The position numbers and the translations under genes were made by a program. Positions 39,595-52,520 of a stretch of 64,000 nucleotides of DNA are shown in pieces (the stretch's first letter is position 1; each line of letters starts with the position of its first letter). Below the pieces are notes generated by a model. The model did not search any database. It worked only from the letters and a program-made list of their open reading frames with translations, and had not been told where the DNA came from. The stretch is from Puccinia triticina (lineage: Eukaryota; Basidiomycota; Pucciniomycetes; Pucciniales; Pucciniaceae), in the NCBI RefSeq assembly GCF_026914185.1, contig NC_070566.1, forward strand, positions 372,001 through 436,000, written 5' to 3'.

Positions 39595-42506
39595 AGGCCT
39601 CCCTCAGCGTTGCATTTCCTATTCATCTCAGAGTTTATTATTTCATGTGAGAGCTTGAGAAAAAAAAATTGAAGAGTTTTTTTTCTTTTTTGACAAAAAA
39701 TGACTTGGCAAAAAATTTGGTCGGCCCATCTTGAGGATGTTACAACCTATACTCAAATTCTACCTGTCAACCAATAAATTGATCTTTGGCCGGGTTGACA
39801 GATGCAGTGCCTCTGAACTTGGGCTGCAGTGCAACATTAGCTCAAGCCTTGCTTGCTAGATGTTTTTGCTGCGCGCCGAGTGTCTCATGCCTTAAAGAAC
39901 TGTGACTAAATTACTGTGAAACAAAGACCAGAAGCTGAAAAACAAGTGTAAGAAAAAGAACAATAAGAGATATAAGAATCAATAAGAATAAAGAAACAAA
40001 CCCTGAATTTGAAGTTAATAGTAAGAGCAGCAACTGTGAAATAAAGCGGAGAGTGGTCTGATGAAGCTGATTAGAGGATTTGGAATGAGATCAGTTGAGG
40101 AAGGACATAAGAATGGTGAGAATAGATGCAGAACAAACCGGTGAGAAAAACACAATAAGTATAGATAAGAAAAAGTAAGATTTGGATATCTTAGAACCCA
40201 GACTAATGAACAAAGAGAAGAAGTCAGTGATTTTGATTGATGATGATTAGATGTGATGCCAATGGAAATGCTGATTGCATTTCTCACCAAGTTGTGTTGA
40301 TTGATGTTATAGGCCAATGAGACTTGATCTTGATGTGTATTGGTTGAACTTGAGTCTTGAGGAAATCAGATGAGAAGGAGGAGCGAGCAGACAATCGTCA
40401 AAGAGTCAGTGTTTTGACGGTGGAAGTTGCGAGATCCGCGGTGACGTTTTACAAGGCGCAGTCAGTGCATCAGGAAGACGGATGGAGTGTGCGCTTGCGC
40501 GTGAGTTTCAACATGCCTGGACTCTCACGGCCTCTCACGGCATCGGTGCAAGTACATGATCCCACGCACCCATCACATGACGGGTGGCTCAACAGCTGAT
40601 TGCCGACGGGCCGCTCCTGGCTGCCCAAAAACAATAATCTCACAACCTGGAGAGTCACTGAGAGATTTGTTCAAACAAGGGCAGCCTGTCGACAACCTGC
40701 CAGGATCCTGGCAACCTCCTATAAATGGGAGGCACCAAAATGCATGAATTTCCCGGCCAAATTGCAAAATGGTACACACGGAAAATGTATGAATGGCCTT
40801 TTTTGCCATCAAGGGTAGGCACCTCAAATGTATAAAATTTTCCTCAGAGATGGGAGGGTAGTAACCAGAAATGTATGAATTTATGAGGGGAACACAACTG
40901 CTCTCTCCCCACCCCCCCCACCCCCCCCTCAGCAGCGGTGAACACCCAGGTTAATATTGTTGTGACATAGTCTGAAAGCTTGACTACGAAGCATGTCACA
41001 GATACGTGTAGATAGTTGATAGTATGATTTTCTCTCTGTCTAGTGAAAATCATCCCATTATCCAAGTCTACTCTCCAACAGGTTATGAGCCTCTTGCTGG
41101 AGTAGCTCATTTTTTTTTTTGACAACATCCCCGTAGCCGGCACAGGACGAGTTATAACATCCAGTAGTCCTCATCTGATAGGACGAGTCAGGTCTTCCAA
41201 CAACAAGCATCGGTAGTTGTCAGCGCTTGTCTCTTATGTGACGTGGCGTTGATGGGTTTTTGATTACAAACCGCCGCGGTTATGTAGCGGAGGTAGGTTT
41301 TTTGGGGTCACACTATAGCCTAAGGCCAGTGGAAAGAAGTCCTACTCAACACCGTAAGGCAGAGGGGCTGGCACCCTTACGTTGTGGTGATCCAGATCTG
41401 TTGCGCGCAACAAAACTGCCAAAACCTCAACTCACAGCCTACAATACTAGCATATGATAGAATATTATTAGAGGAATAGATTCTAAATACAAACTTAACC
41501 CTAGTCACTCACTTCAACTACCCAGCTAGCTCTTTTAGTTTAGAAGTTAGTTACAATTATAGGTTTAGTACAGGCCATACCCAGGTGGAAATTCATATAA
41601 TTCATAAAAGGCATGCATATATAGAAGAGTATAGTTAGATTTACTAGTTAGGCAGGCCTCCACTATTAGCTACAGATCACCTCGCGCAACCTGCGCGTTG
41701 GAAACTGCATCGACTAGGCCTCCACTCAACAACTCAACAGATTTGCACGGAACTTACATTGATGCATGCGGTCAGAAAGCCTCCACTTTGGCAGTGCAAC
41801 CAACCTAGGTGGACTTTGCCTTAAAAAGTACAAATCACACATGGTCATGCGGAACATCAGTTTAAGTTATGCACCCCTGGCAGAAGGCAGTGCAATCCAC
41901 AGGGTCACCACCAGCAGAAATGCCTCAAGTGCAGCCCTCACCAGCAAAAATAACTCAGAAAAGAATATATAAGGAGGCCCTCCTCCCACCATTTTTCCAT
42001 CATCACCCAGGCACCCCAGCTCAGTGGTCACCAGTCATCATTTTGCCATCATCACGGAAGACACAGTCATCATACATTAACATAGAAATCTCATACCACA
42101 CTCCATCATCATTTCCCTCTGCTGAAACCATTAAAAACCCGACAAAACATATTCTCACTTGATTATATTCTTTGCCCATCTCGCCATATAGAAGTTGTAT
42201 ACGCATCTTGTACTTGTTAAAACTGATCTAGGTCTGATAGAGACTACTACATACAAGTTTTCTCTGTCATAAAAGTCACGCCACAACAATAAATAAATTT
42301 GTTGTCAGAATTCTGTGTAGTATAATAGAGGGGCAGGTCTTTCACACCACCCTTAACAGTAGTATTACTTAGCTGGAATATCATATTGTTATTTCCCCCT
42401 TAAAGGACTGCCAACCCATCCCAAAGGAGTTCTCACAACGTATGTAAGGGGACGTGGCGAAAATCAGCCAAGCGCTGTTGTGTATAAGGATAAAATCACT
42501 TATCTT

Positions 42507-42542
42507 CTAGGTTGCAGGTGTGATAATAACACCTGTACCTAG
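42507..42542. repeat. Hairpin with 13-bp interrupted stem
   Basis: CTAGGT-TG-CAGGTGT pairs with ACACCTG-T-ACCTAG around a 7-nt loop. Could be a structured LTR leader; function unknown. Confidence 0.55.
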
Positions 42543-42852
42543 GGGGAAGATACACGGAGAGAGGAGGAAGCTGTAAAGGAAGAAAAAGGTTAGTTAGATT
42601 ATATAAAACCCCACTCACTGTATTTTCAGTAAGGTACACGGGTTTGTATGGCAATAATCTGGGTGGGAGAATCTCTACAGGGGAAAGACTTCCCTTTTTA
42701 TATTGCAGGGATCAGCTCCCTCCTTTGAGTCAAGGTCCTGAGGGATCCTTAACTCCAAGGAGGAGTGATCACGGAATTCAGAAGGGGATTTACATAAATG
42801 GGTATGTAATCTCCCCATTTGTACATACATTGAGCTTAATCAGGATAAATAC

Positions 42853-42880
42853 ACAGAGAGATAAGATTATCTCTCTCTGT
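42853..42880. repeat. Hairpin with 12-bp stem
   Basis: ACAGAGAGATAA pairs with TTATCTCTCTCTGT across GA, with a 2-nt length difference in the GA/TC run. Confidence 0.5.
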
Positions 42881-43349
42881 ATGTACAAATATATAATCAG
42901 TGTGAAATAAGGTTAATTACATATTCAAAAGAATGTGAAATATGTAGTAAGTACATAATAATAGTACATATGAATAAAAGGTACATAATTAATGTAATGA
43001 TAGGCAATTGAACTCTTGACTTCATGTACATGAGTCAGTACTTAAAGCAGTCTTTAAGCATTAGGTTATAAGACATGTACTATGCATTGTAGACACATGG
43101 ACTTAGTGTCTCAGTGTCTGACAGTAGTCCGCCGGTGAGCACACACATCCTTTTTTCCTTTGTCTTTCCCCAATCTCTCTCCCTTCTGATCAAACTCAAT
43201 TGATTCCGGTAACCTCACCCCAACAATTCACAGGACCTGTAAGAACCGCTTAGGAGCTGTGAGCAGAGTTAGAGCTTGAAACTCTTAATCTTGTATCGTG
43301 CAGCGAACGCTCTGCAGGCGTTTACGTTGGTCTGATCAACCATAACCAT

Positions 43350-44125
43350 ATGAACAAGGTTAAGTTTAGAGAGCCTCAAAACTTAGCAACATCAGCTGAA
43401 AAGCCAGGAGGGTCTTGTTTATCCCTCAAGAATCGAATCCGGCAATCAATCACTCCATCCCTTCTTCAATCCATCAATCTCTCAAATCTTTCCGTTCCGC
43501 GTATTTCACTTTTTACCCCACGTGTTTCTTTCTTTTCCCCAATCCTTTTCCTTATCACCCTTCCTCAAAAGCCCCTTGTCATAACTCAAACAATGTCCGA
43601 TAACAACCTTCCAACCGGTAGATTTGTCCCGAGGACCACCAATCGTCTCGGCCTGATTCCCGGCCTACAGACGATCGATCAAACAACCCCAAAGAATCCA
43701 ACGCTCCAGAACATCCTCGGTTCTCAGGTGTCGACGAATGACTACTTTCGACGCAGGCTAGGCAGACTTCCCAAGCAAACCAATCAAAATGGTCCCGCGA
43801 CCAGTTTCAACACAAACAAGGGGAAAAGTCTGTCAGAATTCGGACCCTGATCCAACGCAGTCTCAAACTTGCTCAGCCCCGCTCAATCCAGTGAACCCAG
43901 TCAACCGGGTTCTTAACTCGGTCAACGACCCTGAAGACACAAGCCACGATACCACTCACGGTAAGTACGAAACCTTCTCCCTGACTGTACCAGACCGTTG
44001 AGCATACCGGTTCTGATGAAACAGTCATGAAACTAATCAATACCGATTTCTTGTTGCACAGACAACATGAATATCGACACGACCCTTGCAACCAGCTGTG
44101 AAGAACCAGCCGTGGGCGTTTCCCT
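43350..44125 (+). pseudogene. Fragment of a repeat-borne gene, unknown family
   Basis: A plausible protein start at ATG 43593 reads MSDNNLPTGRFVPRTTNRLG and continues to TGA at 43848-43850. A different frame carries on (NPVNPVNRVLNSVNDPEDTS) to a GT donor at ~43961, with an acceptor near 44062 (TTGCACAG) before NMNIDTTLATSCEEPAVG. It reads like the N-terminus of a retrotransposon or transposon protein that has lost its remainder. I recognise no domain. Confidence 0.35.
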
Positions 44126-44705
44126 CTTCGCCTGGACCGGTCTCCTCTAAAGGCTGCATACAGTACGTTGCTGCAGACGAGATACCTGCACCAGCGAACT
44201 AGCGCGCATATAAAGAGACTGATGTTCCTCCCTCCTCTTGTTTTCCATCATCAGCTTTCCCTTCACACTGTTCATAGTCTCACAATTGTACATAGCTCTC
44301 TCCCCCGCCTATTTCAGCCCTCACCGAAGCTCAATCACACCTGCCTCAAGAGCCTTTTTTTTCTTTCACGCTTATCATCAGCAATCGTGCGACGACCTCG
44401 TACCGCAGACTTGCCATTCTCGCCTGATTTTCTACTTTTCTCTTTCCATTCCTTTTTCCTCCGTTCTACGCCTTGCGTTTCACTTGTTCTCTATCTCAGC
44501 GCCATATCCTGCCCTTAAAGGTACGAAGAGTGAAACTCATTGTCTTTTGCCTCATTGTTGTTTTCTTCTTGTTCACATAAAATGAGTCCTGACAAAAGTG
44601 AAATTACATCCTTAAAGTCTTGCAATTCTTACAGATTTACAGTCTCGACCTTCGAAACCAATCTCATCGACTCTCTGAAAACCAAGACAAAAGGGCAGCG
44701 ACGAC
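44126..44705 (+). other. Probable leader or LTR of the copia-1 element
   Basis: Pyrimidine-rich, with a TATA-like CATATAAAG at 44207-44215, and leading directly to the copia-1 gag start. There is no partner LTR in the window, so boundaries cannot be set. Confidence 0.35.
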
Positions 44706-46207
44706 ATGGCCACCGGCATTGCATCGAAAGAAGAACTCGCGTGTCTCCCCGTCCTCGAAGGGGACTCCAACTTCCCCCTTTGGTCTCTACGCATGCGCAC
44801 GTTCATGAAGAATAAAGATCTCTGGACGGCGATGACAACCGACCCTGGTGCAAACCCCAGCCGCGCAGTCAAGAAACAGCAGAACGACATCGCTAGCGTC
44901 CTTGCAATGAAGATTTCTGATCGCCTTTTCGTTGGCATAGTCACCATCGAAAATGAAGATTCTGGCTTCTTGCTCTGGAAGCGCATCACCGAGCGTTTTG
45001 CCAGATACACCACCAGTCGCTTCAACAGATGCACGACGGCCTGGCAAAATGTTAAATACGACGGAAATATGCTCAATTTTCTTGATGACATCGAGAGATG
45101 CCTAACCAGCTTCGCTTCAATCGGTCATCCCATGGCGAGTCGTGACATCTGTGGCGTTATCATTGCTAAAGTCAGCTTGTCTCGAAGGGCTCTCACCGAC
45201 TCTTTCGCAATGAATCCCGAGCTTAACAACAACCACGAATTACTCATGGACAGACTCAAGGACATAGCCGAGGAGGACAAGCCACCCAAGCGGAAGAATC
45301 CCGTTGAAAGAACAGCCACAGCACTCAGCACCCGAACCAGGCCCCCTGCCAAATGCAAGAAGGTTCACAACCCGCTTGCACATCATCCTGAGGAACGCTG
45401 CTGGGCTTTGCACCCTGAACTACGTCCGGTTTGTGATCAACCGAAACCAGCACAGCATCACACCACGGCTCCCGAACAAACCGACTCGGCGAAGACCCCC
45501 TCCCGGTTTGAGCGACCTGCATTCGCCAACGTGACCATGGCCAGCCAGTTCTCTGTGACCACCGTCATGCACCCAGCAGTCCTTGACTCAGGTGCCTCGC
45601 ACCACATGTTCAACGATCTGGCGTTCTTTTGCGACTCCACCGCCTGCAACACTCCAATCAGCACCGGCAAAGATTCTATTGATCTCACAGTCATCAGAAT
45701 CGGCACGGCACAGGTCGTGGACTCCAACGGGTGAATCCTTCTTCTAGAAGAAGCTCTCTTCGTGCCGGGCTTGACTCGTACACTCCTCTCTATGGGTCGC
45801 TTTCTCCGACAATCTGCGGCCATCACTCGGGATGGCGATAAGTGCTCCATTGTCATTGACGGTTCCTCCACTTTCGAGTGCCAACTCCACAACGACATCT
45901 TGGAAGTCAAGACTTGCATCGGCCCCATACCCTCGGCTACCGCTCTCATTGTCTCCAAGACACACTCTGGGCCTACCACTCCCTTCCGGACTTGGCATTC
46001 CAGGCTCGGGCATGCGAGCATAGCCAGGATCAGGGAGGCGGTGTCCGACCATCAGCTCAACAACACAGAGTGCTGTGACACGTGCATGAAGGGCAAAATT
46101 TCTTGAACGGTCTTCAAAGGACACTTTGACAAAACTTCGCATTCCATTGAGGTCGTCCATGGGGATCTTGTTGGCCCAATAGTCCCAGCAACAAACGCTG
46201 GAGCCCG
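44706..46207 (+). pseudogene. Ty1/copia gag-protease-integrase fragment (copia-1)
   Basis: The frame starts MATGIASKEELACLPVLEGD, a copia-type gag (FPLWSLRMRTFMKNKDLW; FLLWKRITERFARYTTSRFN). A zinc-binding segment CKKVHNPLAHHPEERCWALH is followed by protease VLDSGASHHMFND. TGA at 45732-45734 interrupts VVDSNG-ILLLEEALFVPGL, and TGA at 46104-46106 interrupts CMKGKIS-TVFKGHFDK. The GAG-pre-integrase motif FRTWHSRLGHASI and C-x2-C are present. Similarity stops in the integrase start (VVHGDLVGPIVPATNAGAR, ~46207), so the rest of integrase, RT and RNase H are missing. Confidence 0.8.
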
Positions 46208-46287
46208 GGTTCAAGAATGGTCCGAGGCACTAGGAGTGATCGCGTATCAAAGATTTCAAGACAAGTTTTTTTTTCATACCGCGAGTA

Positions 46288-49200
46288 GGCCAGATCATCG
46301 ACCCCTACTACAAAAAGATTGCCAGGGACATCCTTCACTCCACGGTGCACAGCTCCCTTGCTTACAACCTACTTGAACTACATAGCTCTGCCAATGCTTA
46401 TGAATATCTAATCTCAAAATTCCGTGTGATCAATCGGGCAAAACAAATCCAAGCCTGGGAAACGCTCAAGAAGATCGACATCAACGACTACAACAGTTTG
46501 GCTGAAGCTATTGCGGCGTTCAACTGATGTGCAAAGACGTTTGTTGAACAAGTTATTGATTTCACTTGGGACAACGTCATTGGCCTCATCATGCAGTCGA
46601 ACCTGAGCGACCGCACCCGATCAACTTTGGACCGCAAGATTGATCTATTTATGGAAACGCACGAGTTTGATAACCCGGCATCTGGCAATGTCCTCAGAAT
46701 TTGGGATGCAGCGCGAGTTGAACAACGTCTAGCGGAGGACGCCGCTCCTACAGAAACTTCAGCACTGAATATTGGTCTAGCTAGCCGCTCAGGATCTCAC
46801 ATTTCAGGAGATGTTTCAGGATGCTCATCGGGAAACGTTTCAGGACATCAAGACACTAGCACCATCACAGCCAACACCCTGAATAAACCTGCACATTGCT
46901 ACATCTGTAAACAGAAAGGCCACATGTCACCAAGCTGCCCTATCAGCCAAAAGAACAATCCCACCAACCGTCCCAACCCTCAACACACTGGAGGACAGCC
47001 GACCTTCCCCCCGTGTTCTATCACCTACAATTTTGATAAAGTGCCCTATATCAAACCGGCTCAACCAGACACAAGATCAATTGGACCACCCTTGGGTACA
47101 ACCCAACATTCCCGTGTCCCTCAAAACAAACCTTCAATTGCTCCTCACAGCACCAAACAAGTCAACACTAGGCAGATCAACCCGGAACTGTTTGCCAAAG
47201 AGGAAGACGACATTGAATATGTCTTTGAGTCCAAGAATCTGTCCGCTGAACCGACCGGCCACCGTTTCAACCTTTGTGAAATGACAGTGGAACGTGAAGG
47301 GCAAGTAGTCATCTGGGACACTGGCGCATCTGATAACGTGACAGGCGATGCAGTGAGAGTTGCAACTGACTCTGCTTGTGACTTCATCACAGGTATGAGT
47401 ACTTTGAAATTTTTTGGGACAAACAGAACAATCATTGCTGTTAAGAAGGTGTACTACTGTGAGCAAGCAAGATCCACACTTCTGTCTGTAGCAGCCTTCA
47501 AACAAAGCAACGTGCAATTCAGGCACCAGGAGAAAAAAGTAGTCACTTGATGGCAAGTGACATGACACAGCTTTGTTTTCAGCTCCAATACTGCTCCAAT
47601 GCTGCTCCTCTCTACCAGCACATCTAGGGCTCACATGATAGGTGTCAGGATCAAAGCACTCAATGTGAAAAAACCAGATGATGCTCAGCTTTGGCCCTGG
47701 CCCAGCTGATGCTCAGCTTTTACCCTGGCTCAGCTGATGCTCAGTTTTTCCCCTGGCCCAGCTGATGCTCAGCTTTGGAACCGGCCACCTGATGATCATC
47801 TTTGGCCCTGGCACAGCTGATGCTCAGCCTTGGCCGTGGCTCAGCTGATGCTCATCTTTGGCCCTAGCCTAGCTGATTTTCAGCTCTGATCCTGTCCAAG
47901 CTGATTCCCATTTTTTTCCCTGGCCTGGCTCAGCTGATACTCAGCAAGCTGAGAATCAGCTGGCCAGCTGGCCCAGGACTGGGTCAAAGCTGAGCGTCAG
48001 CTGGGACAGGAATAGGAAAAGGCTGAGCAAAGACTAGTACAAAGCTGAGCATCAGCTGCGCCAGGACTAGTAAAAAGCTGAGCATCACCTGGGCAATGAC
48101 TGGTCAAAAGGCTTTATTCCAATTCTGAGAGTGAGCTGCGTGAAAAAGCTGAGTATGAGCTGGGCAAAAAAGCTGAGTATGAGCTGGGTACCAAAGCTGA
48201 GTATCAGCTGGACAGAACTGAGGATCAGTTGGGCTCATCAATAACTGAACAGGACCTCCTTGGTAAATTTTGGAAGTTGAATAGATGGTTGGGAGATTGG
48301 GGTAGATAGTGGATAGATATTGGATAGATGGTGGGTAGCTGGCTGGAGCTGGTGTGATTTCACTTGCCATCAACTGACTATTTTATTTTCCTGGTGAGGG
48401 TTAACGGGAATTTTGATTCTATTGATTTGATTTCTAGTGATGGTCAAGTACTCCTTCAAAGTAACTTCAATCCGGTCAACAACACCTGGCCACTTCCGCG
48501 GCCCATCAGAGCTGCTCCCCAGTCTATTGTATCTTTTGCCCCACGGTGTTTTTCTTCTCCCCGCAATGAAATTGAGGCATCTGCTGTTTTTAAATCCCCA
48601 AACACTATTGAGCAAAGTCAGTTCACGTGGCACCCGGAAGATCTGACTGCCAATGAGAAAACTTTGTTGTTTTGGCACAGATTGTTTGGACATGCAAGTC
48701 TCAGGAAAATCAGGAGACTTGTGAAACTTCAGTTGGGTTATGGTTTACCGACAACGATGCCTCCCGGCTCAATTAAGTGACCCGTCTGTTACATTTGCAA
48801 GGCTACAAGAACATCTGCCTTGGGCCCCAGTAACAGAATTCTTGAAAGACTATCTGTGGTATGTGTTGACTTGATAGGTCCCTGCGATACTCCTACTATG
48901 TCAGGAGGGAAGTATGCACTTACCATAAGAGATGTTTTTACCTCATACAGTGAAGTAAAAATCCTGAAGACTAAAGGCGAGGCGGCTTCAATGTTGATGC
49001 AGACAATCACCCATTGGGAGACACAAACAGGGAAAAAACTCAAGATTCTGCGTTCGGACAACGGCGGTGAATTCGACTCTGCGGCGCTGGGCAAATTTCT
49101 CAAAGAGAAGGGTGTTGTGGCAGAGCGCTCACTGCCCTACCACCACTTTCAAAACAGAGCTGCTGAACGTTATAACTGGACTGTTTCAGACATGGGTCTC

Positions 49201-49336
49201 AGTGAACTTGGACATGAATTTTGGGGCTACGCCTTCATGTGGGCGGCATGGACTTTAAAACCGGATCCCTAATTGAGTCACAAAGGACAAAACTCCGTTT
49301 GAATGTTTTTTTGGTGACCCCTTCTACATATTTACT
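46288..49336 (+). pseudogene. Second Ty1/copia fragment, gag-protease-integrase (copia-2)
   Basis: It starts abruptly in gag (QIIDPYYKKIARDILHSTV) about 80 bp after copia-1 ends. TGA at 46525-46527 interrupts AIAAFN-CAKTFVEQ. Zinc knuckle CYICKQKGHMSPSC and protease VIWDTGASDNVTGD follow. A CACTA-like MITE (47524-48396) splits the protein between NVQFR and VNGNFDS; removing it with one AGG restores the frame. Then come LFWHRLFGHASLRKI, TGA at 48778-48780, CYICKATRTSA, the integrase core CVDLIGP, RSDNGGEFDS and AAERYN. Near 49255 an extra base and another TGA precede KDKTPFECFFGD, and homology ends at ~49336. RT and RNase H are absent. Confidence 0.8.
47524..48396. mobile_element. CACTA-like foldback MITE, copy B
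   Basis: An 873-bp copy of the element at 26108-26978, in opposite orientation. The ends are CACCAGG and CCTGGTG; the 3-bp target duplication is AGG (47521-47523, 48397-48399). It has the same arrays of AGCTGATGCTCAGC in both orientations. It sits within the copia-2 coding region and is therefore younger than that element. Confidence 0.9.
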
Positions 49337-50160
49337 ACAGTTGTAATTTAGGTGTAGTGAGGCTTGGGAGAAGCTGGGGCGCTTTGTAGTCTCTCCTGCG
49401 CATGCTGCAAGAGTCCTTTTCAGTCTAGAATGTTTTTATATTGAATGACGTGGTAATTACATCTTGTTTGGTGATTAATTACATGTGTATAAGACATATA
49501 ACACATGTAATATGGCTATTGAGGCGTATTCTGGCCCATTCTCACTTACTGGTAGCCTAAGCGCTTTGGTTGCGGGCTAGTATATGCATTATGCATATAT
49601 GGACACCATGCGCGCGGGCTTGAGCTCTAGGCAACAGAGCACACGGGCTTGGGTGCGCCACGCAACAAATAAAGCCATCTTCTAAACTATACACAACACC
49701 TCAGTTACATCACTGAAACTGGGTGTATACATATGGACTTAAATATATAAGCATACAAGTACATTCACATGGGGAGTGATGCACTTGCTTAAACTTTGAA
49801 GTTAGTTTACACAAGGAAGGGATAATAATTAAGGGTACAAGTAAGTGAGGTACCCTAGGTTATTTTCCGTAGAATCAGAATCTTCTATAATGTTTTACTT
49901 CTTAATTACACAAAGCTAATTAATTCATGAATTATATATGTATTTAATGTTTTTGTGCAGTTTTACATATGTAAGAGTAATAATGTCTTTTTCATATGAA
50001 AAACTACTTTTTATATTTTATTTGTATATTTTTATGTCATGGTGGCTCTGCCATAGTAGCCAGCTGACAACTTGTAAGGCTAATAATATGAAATTGTAGG
50101 TAGTATATAATTTGGTGTGATGTGGAGTGATATGGTGTGATGCGGGGGGGATTGTGAACT
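49337..50160. other. AT-rich spacer
   Basis: No coding sequence; runs of TATATG/ATGCAT and TTTTATATT. Nothing further recognised. Confidence 0.5.
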
Positions 50161-52520
50161 TAACTAAGTCCCTCAAGACTTTGAGCCCCCGGGGGTAGGC
50201 TGGACTTGCGAAGCAAGCCTCCTTCAGGAGGGGCTTACACTGTACCTCCCCACATTGGCACATCAAGAATGCCACTTTGATTCCAGTTGTGTTCACAGCT
50301 GGTGAACATTTGTGGTCTTGTAGGGCTGATAGCATCCTCTGAGAGAAAGCTACACAAAAAAACAACCAGCCATTGTGCACACAAGCTGCAAGGTGCAGCT
50401 GTTAAGTTGCGCACTGCTTGTAATTCCAGCTGTATGGGGATTTTTGTGGAATTTCTGTGGGTGGCATGAAAACACCTGAAATTATGTAGGTTGGATAGGA
50501 AAAATCAGGCCTACAACCTAAGCTATTTTATTCCAAAGAATTTCAAGGGGGAAAGGAATTATAAAGCTGCAAAAATTCCACCCAGCCAAACTCAGATTCT
50601 TGGCGCGCCAAGAAGGGGCAATAGCGCGCAAGTCCCTCCTGCTGAGGGCTGTTGGAGGCTTGATTCACAAGACACACACCCACAGCAGAGGGACTTCTTT
50701 AAGTTCGGGGGAATTGCCAGTAGAGAATATTGACCAGTACCTGGCACCGCCTGCACCCACTGTGCCCATTTTTTTGGCAAAAAGTGGTGTGGTACCCGGG
50801 TACCGCCCATCCCCGGTTGGGGGACTGGGTATCCTGGCCCAGGGCCACCTTTGTCCGGCCATCAAAAGTGTGTTCAGCACCAAAAAAGTCTCTTGATGGC
50901 TGGTCATTTGGCCATTGAGAGCAGCTTGGATGGCTACTGATACAGCAGGCCATCACGAGAGGTGCATATACTTCTCTCAACAACCGCTCACAGCCGGTCA
51001 TTGAGAGGAGTAACTCCTCTTGATTACCAGCTGCTAGAGAGTACATGCTCCTCTCTAGCTGGTTGCCAAGATGAAATTTGTACTCCTCTCAATGACCAGC
51101 TAGAGAGGAGTAATGGACTCCCCTCTTGCTGGTTGTTGAGAGGAGTACATGCATACTCCTTTATAGCTGGTTGTTGAGAGGATTACATGTTCCTCTTGAT
51201 AGGAGTACATAGATGCTCCTCTCTAGCTGTTCATCAAGAGGACACTCCTCTGATGGCCCCCTTGACAACCGGTCACACCAGTCATTGAGAGGAGCCGGCA
51301 GTCTTACCGGCTATCCAAGCATACACAGCTCTTGATACCTGGCACTGACCAGCCATCAAGGGACTGTGTGAATGTCCTCTTCATGACCTGTCTTTACCGT
51401 CCATCAAGAGAGGGGCTTGGGAGTGAGGTTTGATAAAAAAACCCAGAGGGTACCGCTGGTACCCACCAAAAAGACCGCTGGTACCCGCCAGGCAATGCCA
51501 GGTGCTGGTTTTTTGCAAAAAGCACACAGGTACTGGTGGTGCAACCGGTACCCGGGTCCATTTTGGCATTCTCTAATTGCCAGCATGAGGAACAAATGGC
51601 TGGAGAGAGGCCTCCTTTTATACCTGTGGGTGAGTGATTTTAGATCCAGGGGAACAGGCTTTAGTGGGCTAAATAGCTGATGGGGTACATCCCTACAACA
51701 TATAGTACACCAACTCTAGCTTAACAAAGCCTCTCAGGCGGAGGGTCTGGGGAACGCCACCCGGAGGGCTCTCCGCAGGAGAGGCTTATGAGTTATGTCT
51801 TGGTTTAAGCAGGAGCAGAAAGGATCTGCTACACTACAAATACCAACTAACATAAAAAAACTGAATACACAGAGTTGTAGGTTCTGTCCTTGCAAGGAAT
51901 TTGAGCCACTTATCTATCTTGTAGCCAGAAAAACAACACCTGGAGTCCCAAACAAGTGGAGCCTCATTCGGAAGACTTGTGCATTTTTGATCTTTTGAAA
52001 AGGTCAACAGATTGTGATAGAAAAAAACTGAGTAGACCAAATTGTAGAGAAACAAAAGTAGCATAGGGTACAGATAGGGCATATTGGTGGAGAGGCTGGG
52101 GGAGGAGCTATAAATTTTTTGACAAACCTCCCAGCCAAATGAACTTTCTGCTCCCTCGTAAAATATGGGATGATGTGCAAGTCCCTCCCTGCGGGAGGGC
52201 CGGCTTTGCCACCAGCCACAGCAAGCCTCCCACCAGGGGGGACTTGTGTTAAGTTAGACACCACCTCACCAAGGGTATTCTTCCTGGTGAGCTGGTCAAG
52301 GCCCACCCTGCCAAGAGGTATGTATTCCTCTCAGCCAGCTGGACTTTGGGGAATTGGTGTCCCCAGCGCCGTATGCCAAGTACATGAGAAAAAGGCACAA
52401 AGTACCGCCGGTACCCGCCATAAGTACCGCTGGTACCCGCCAGGCGGTGCCGGACTTGGTCCCTGCTTTGGGCAAAAAATAGACTTGGTACCCGGGTCCA
52501 AACCGTTATTCTCTATTAGT
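50161..52520. repeat. Cluster of short foldback repeats
   Basis: At least four short stem-loop units: around 50206-50250 (CCTCC-TTCA-GGAGG core), 50630-50696 (AAGTCCCTCCTGCTG with CAGCAGAGGGACTT), 51727-51787 (AAGCCTCTCAGGCGGAG with CTCCGCAGGAGAGGCTT, 15 of 17 pairs) and 52178-52250 (CAAGTCCCTCC with GGGGGGACTTG). Interleaved are diverged blocks built on GGTACCCGGGTCCA and TACCGCTGGTACCCGCCA at ~50738-50840, 51453-51576 and 52402-52517. No protein-coding capacity is evident. Confidence 0.65.
50880..51400. repeat. Array of alternating inverted GAGAGGAGTA motifs
   Basis: More than ten imperfect copies of TTGAGAGGAGTA and its complement TACTCCTCTC, mixed with TAGCTGGTTGTTGAG, alternate in orientation, so adjacent copies form local hairpins (for example GAGAGGAGTA-CATGCA-TACTCCT near 51137-51160). 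Confidence 0.7.

Larger units (their letters stand above)
39595..43349. other. Long stretch without a supportable gene
   Basis: AT-rich with only short open frames. I see no domain, no TIR pair and no LTR pair. Two strong hairpins stand out (42507-42542 and 42853-42880). A run of C's (CCACCCCCCCCACCCCCCC) lies near 40912. Probably degenerate repeat DNA; parts after 42300 may be LTR or leader of the gene fragment that follows. Confidence 0.5.
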
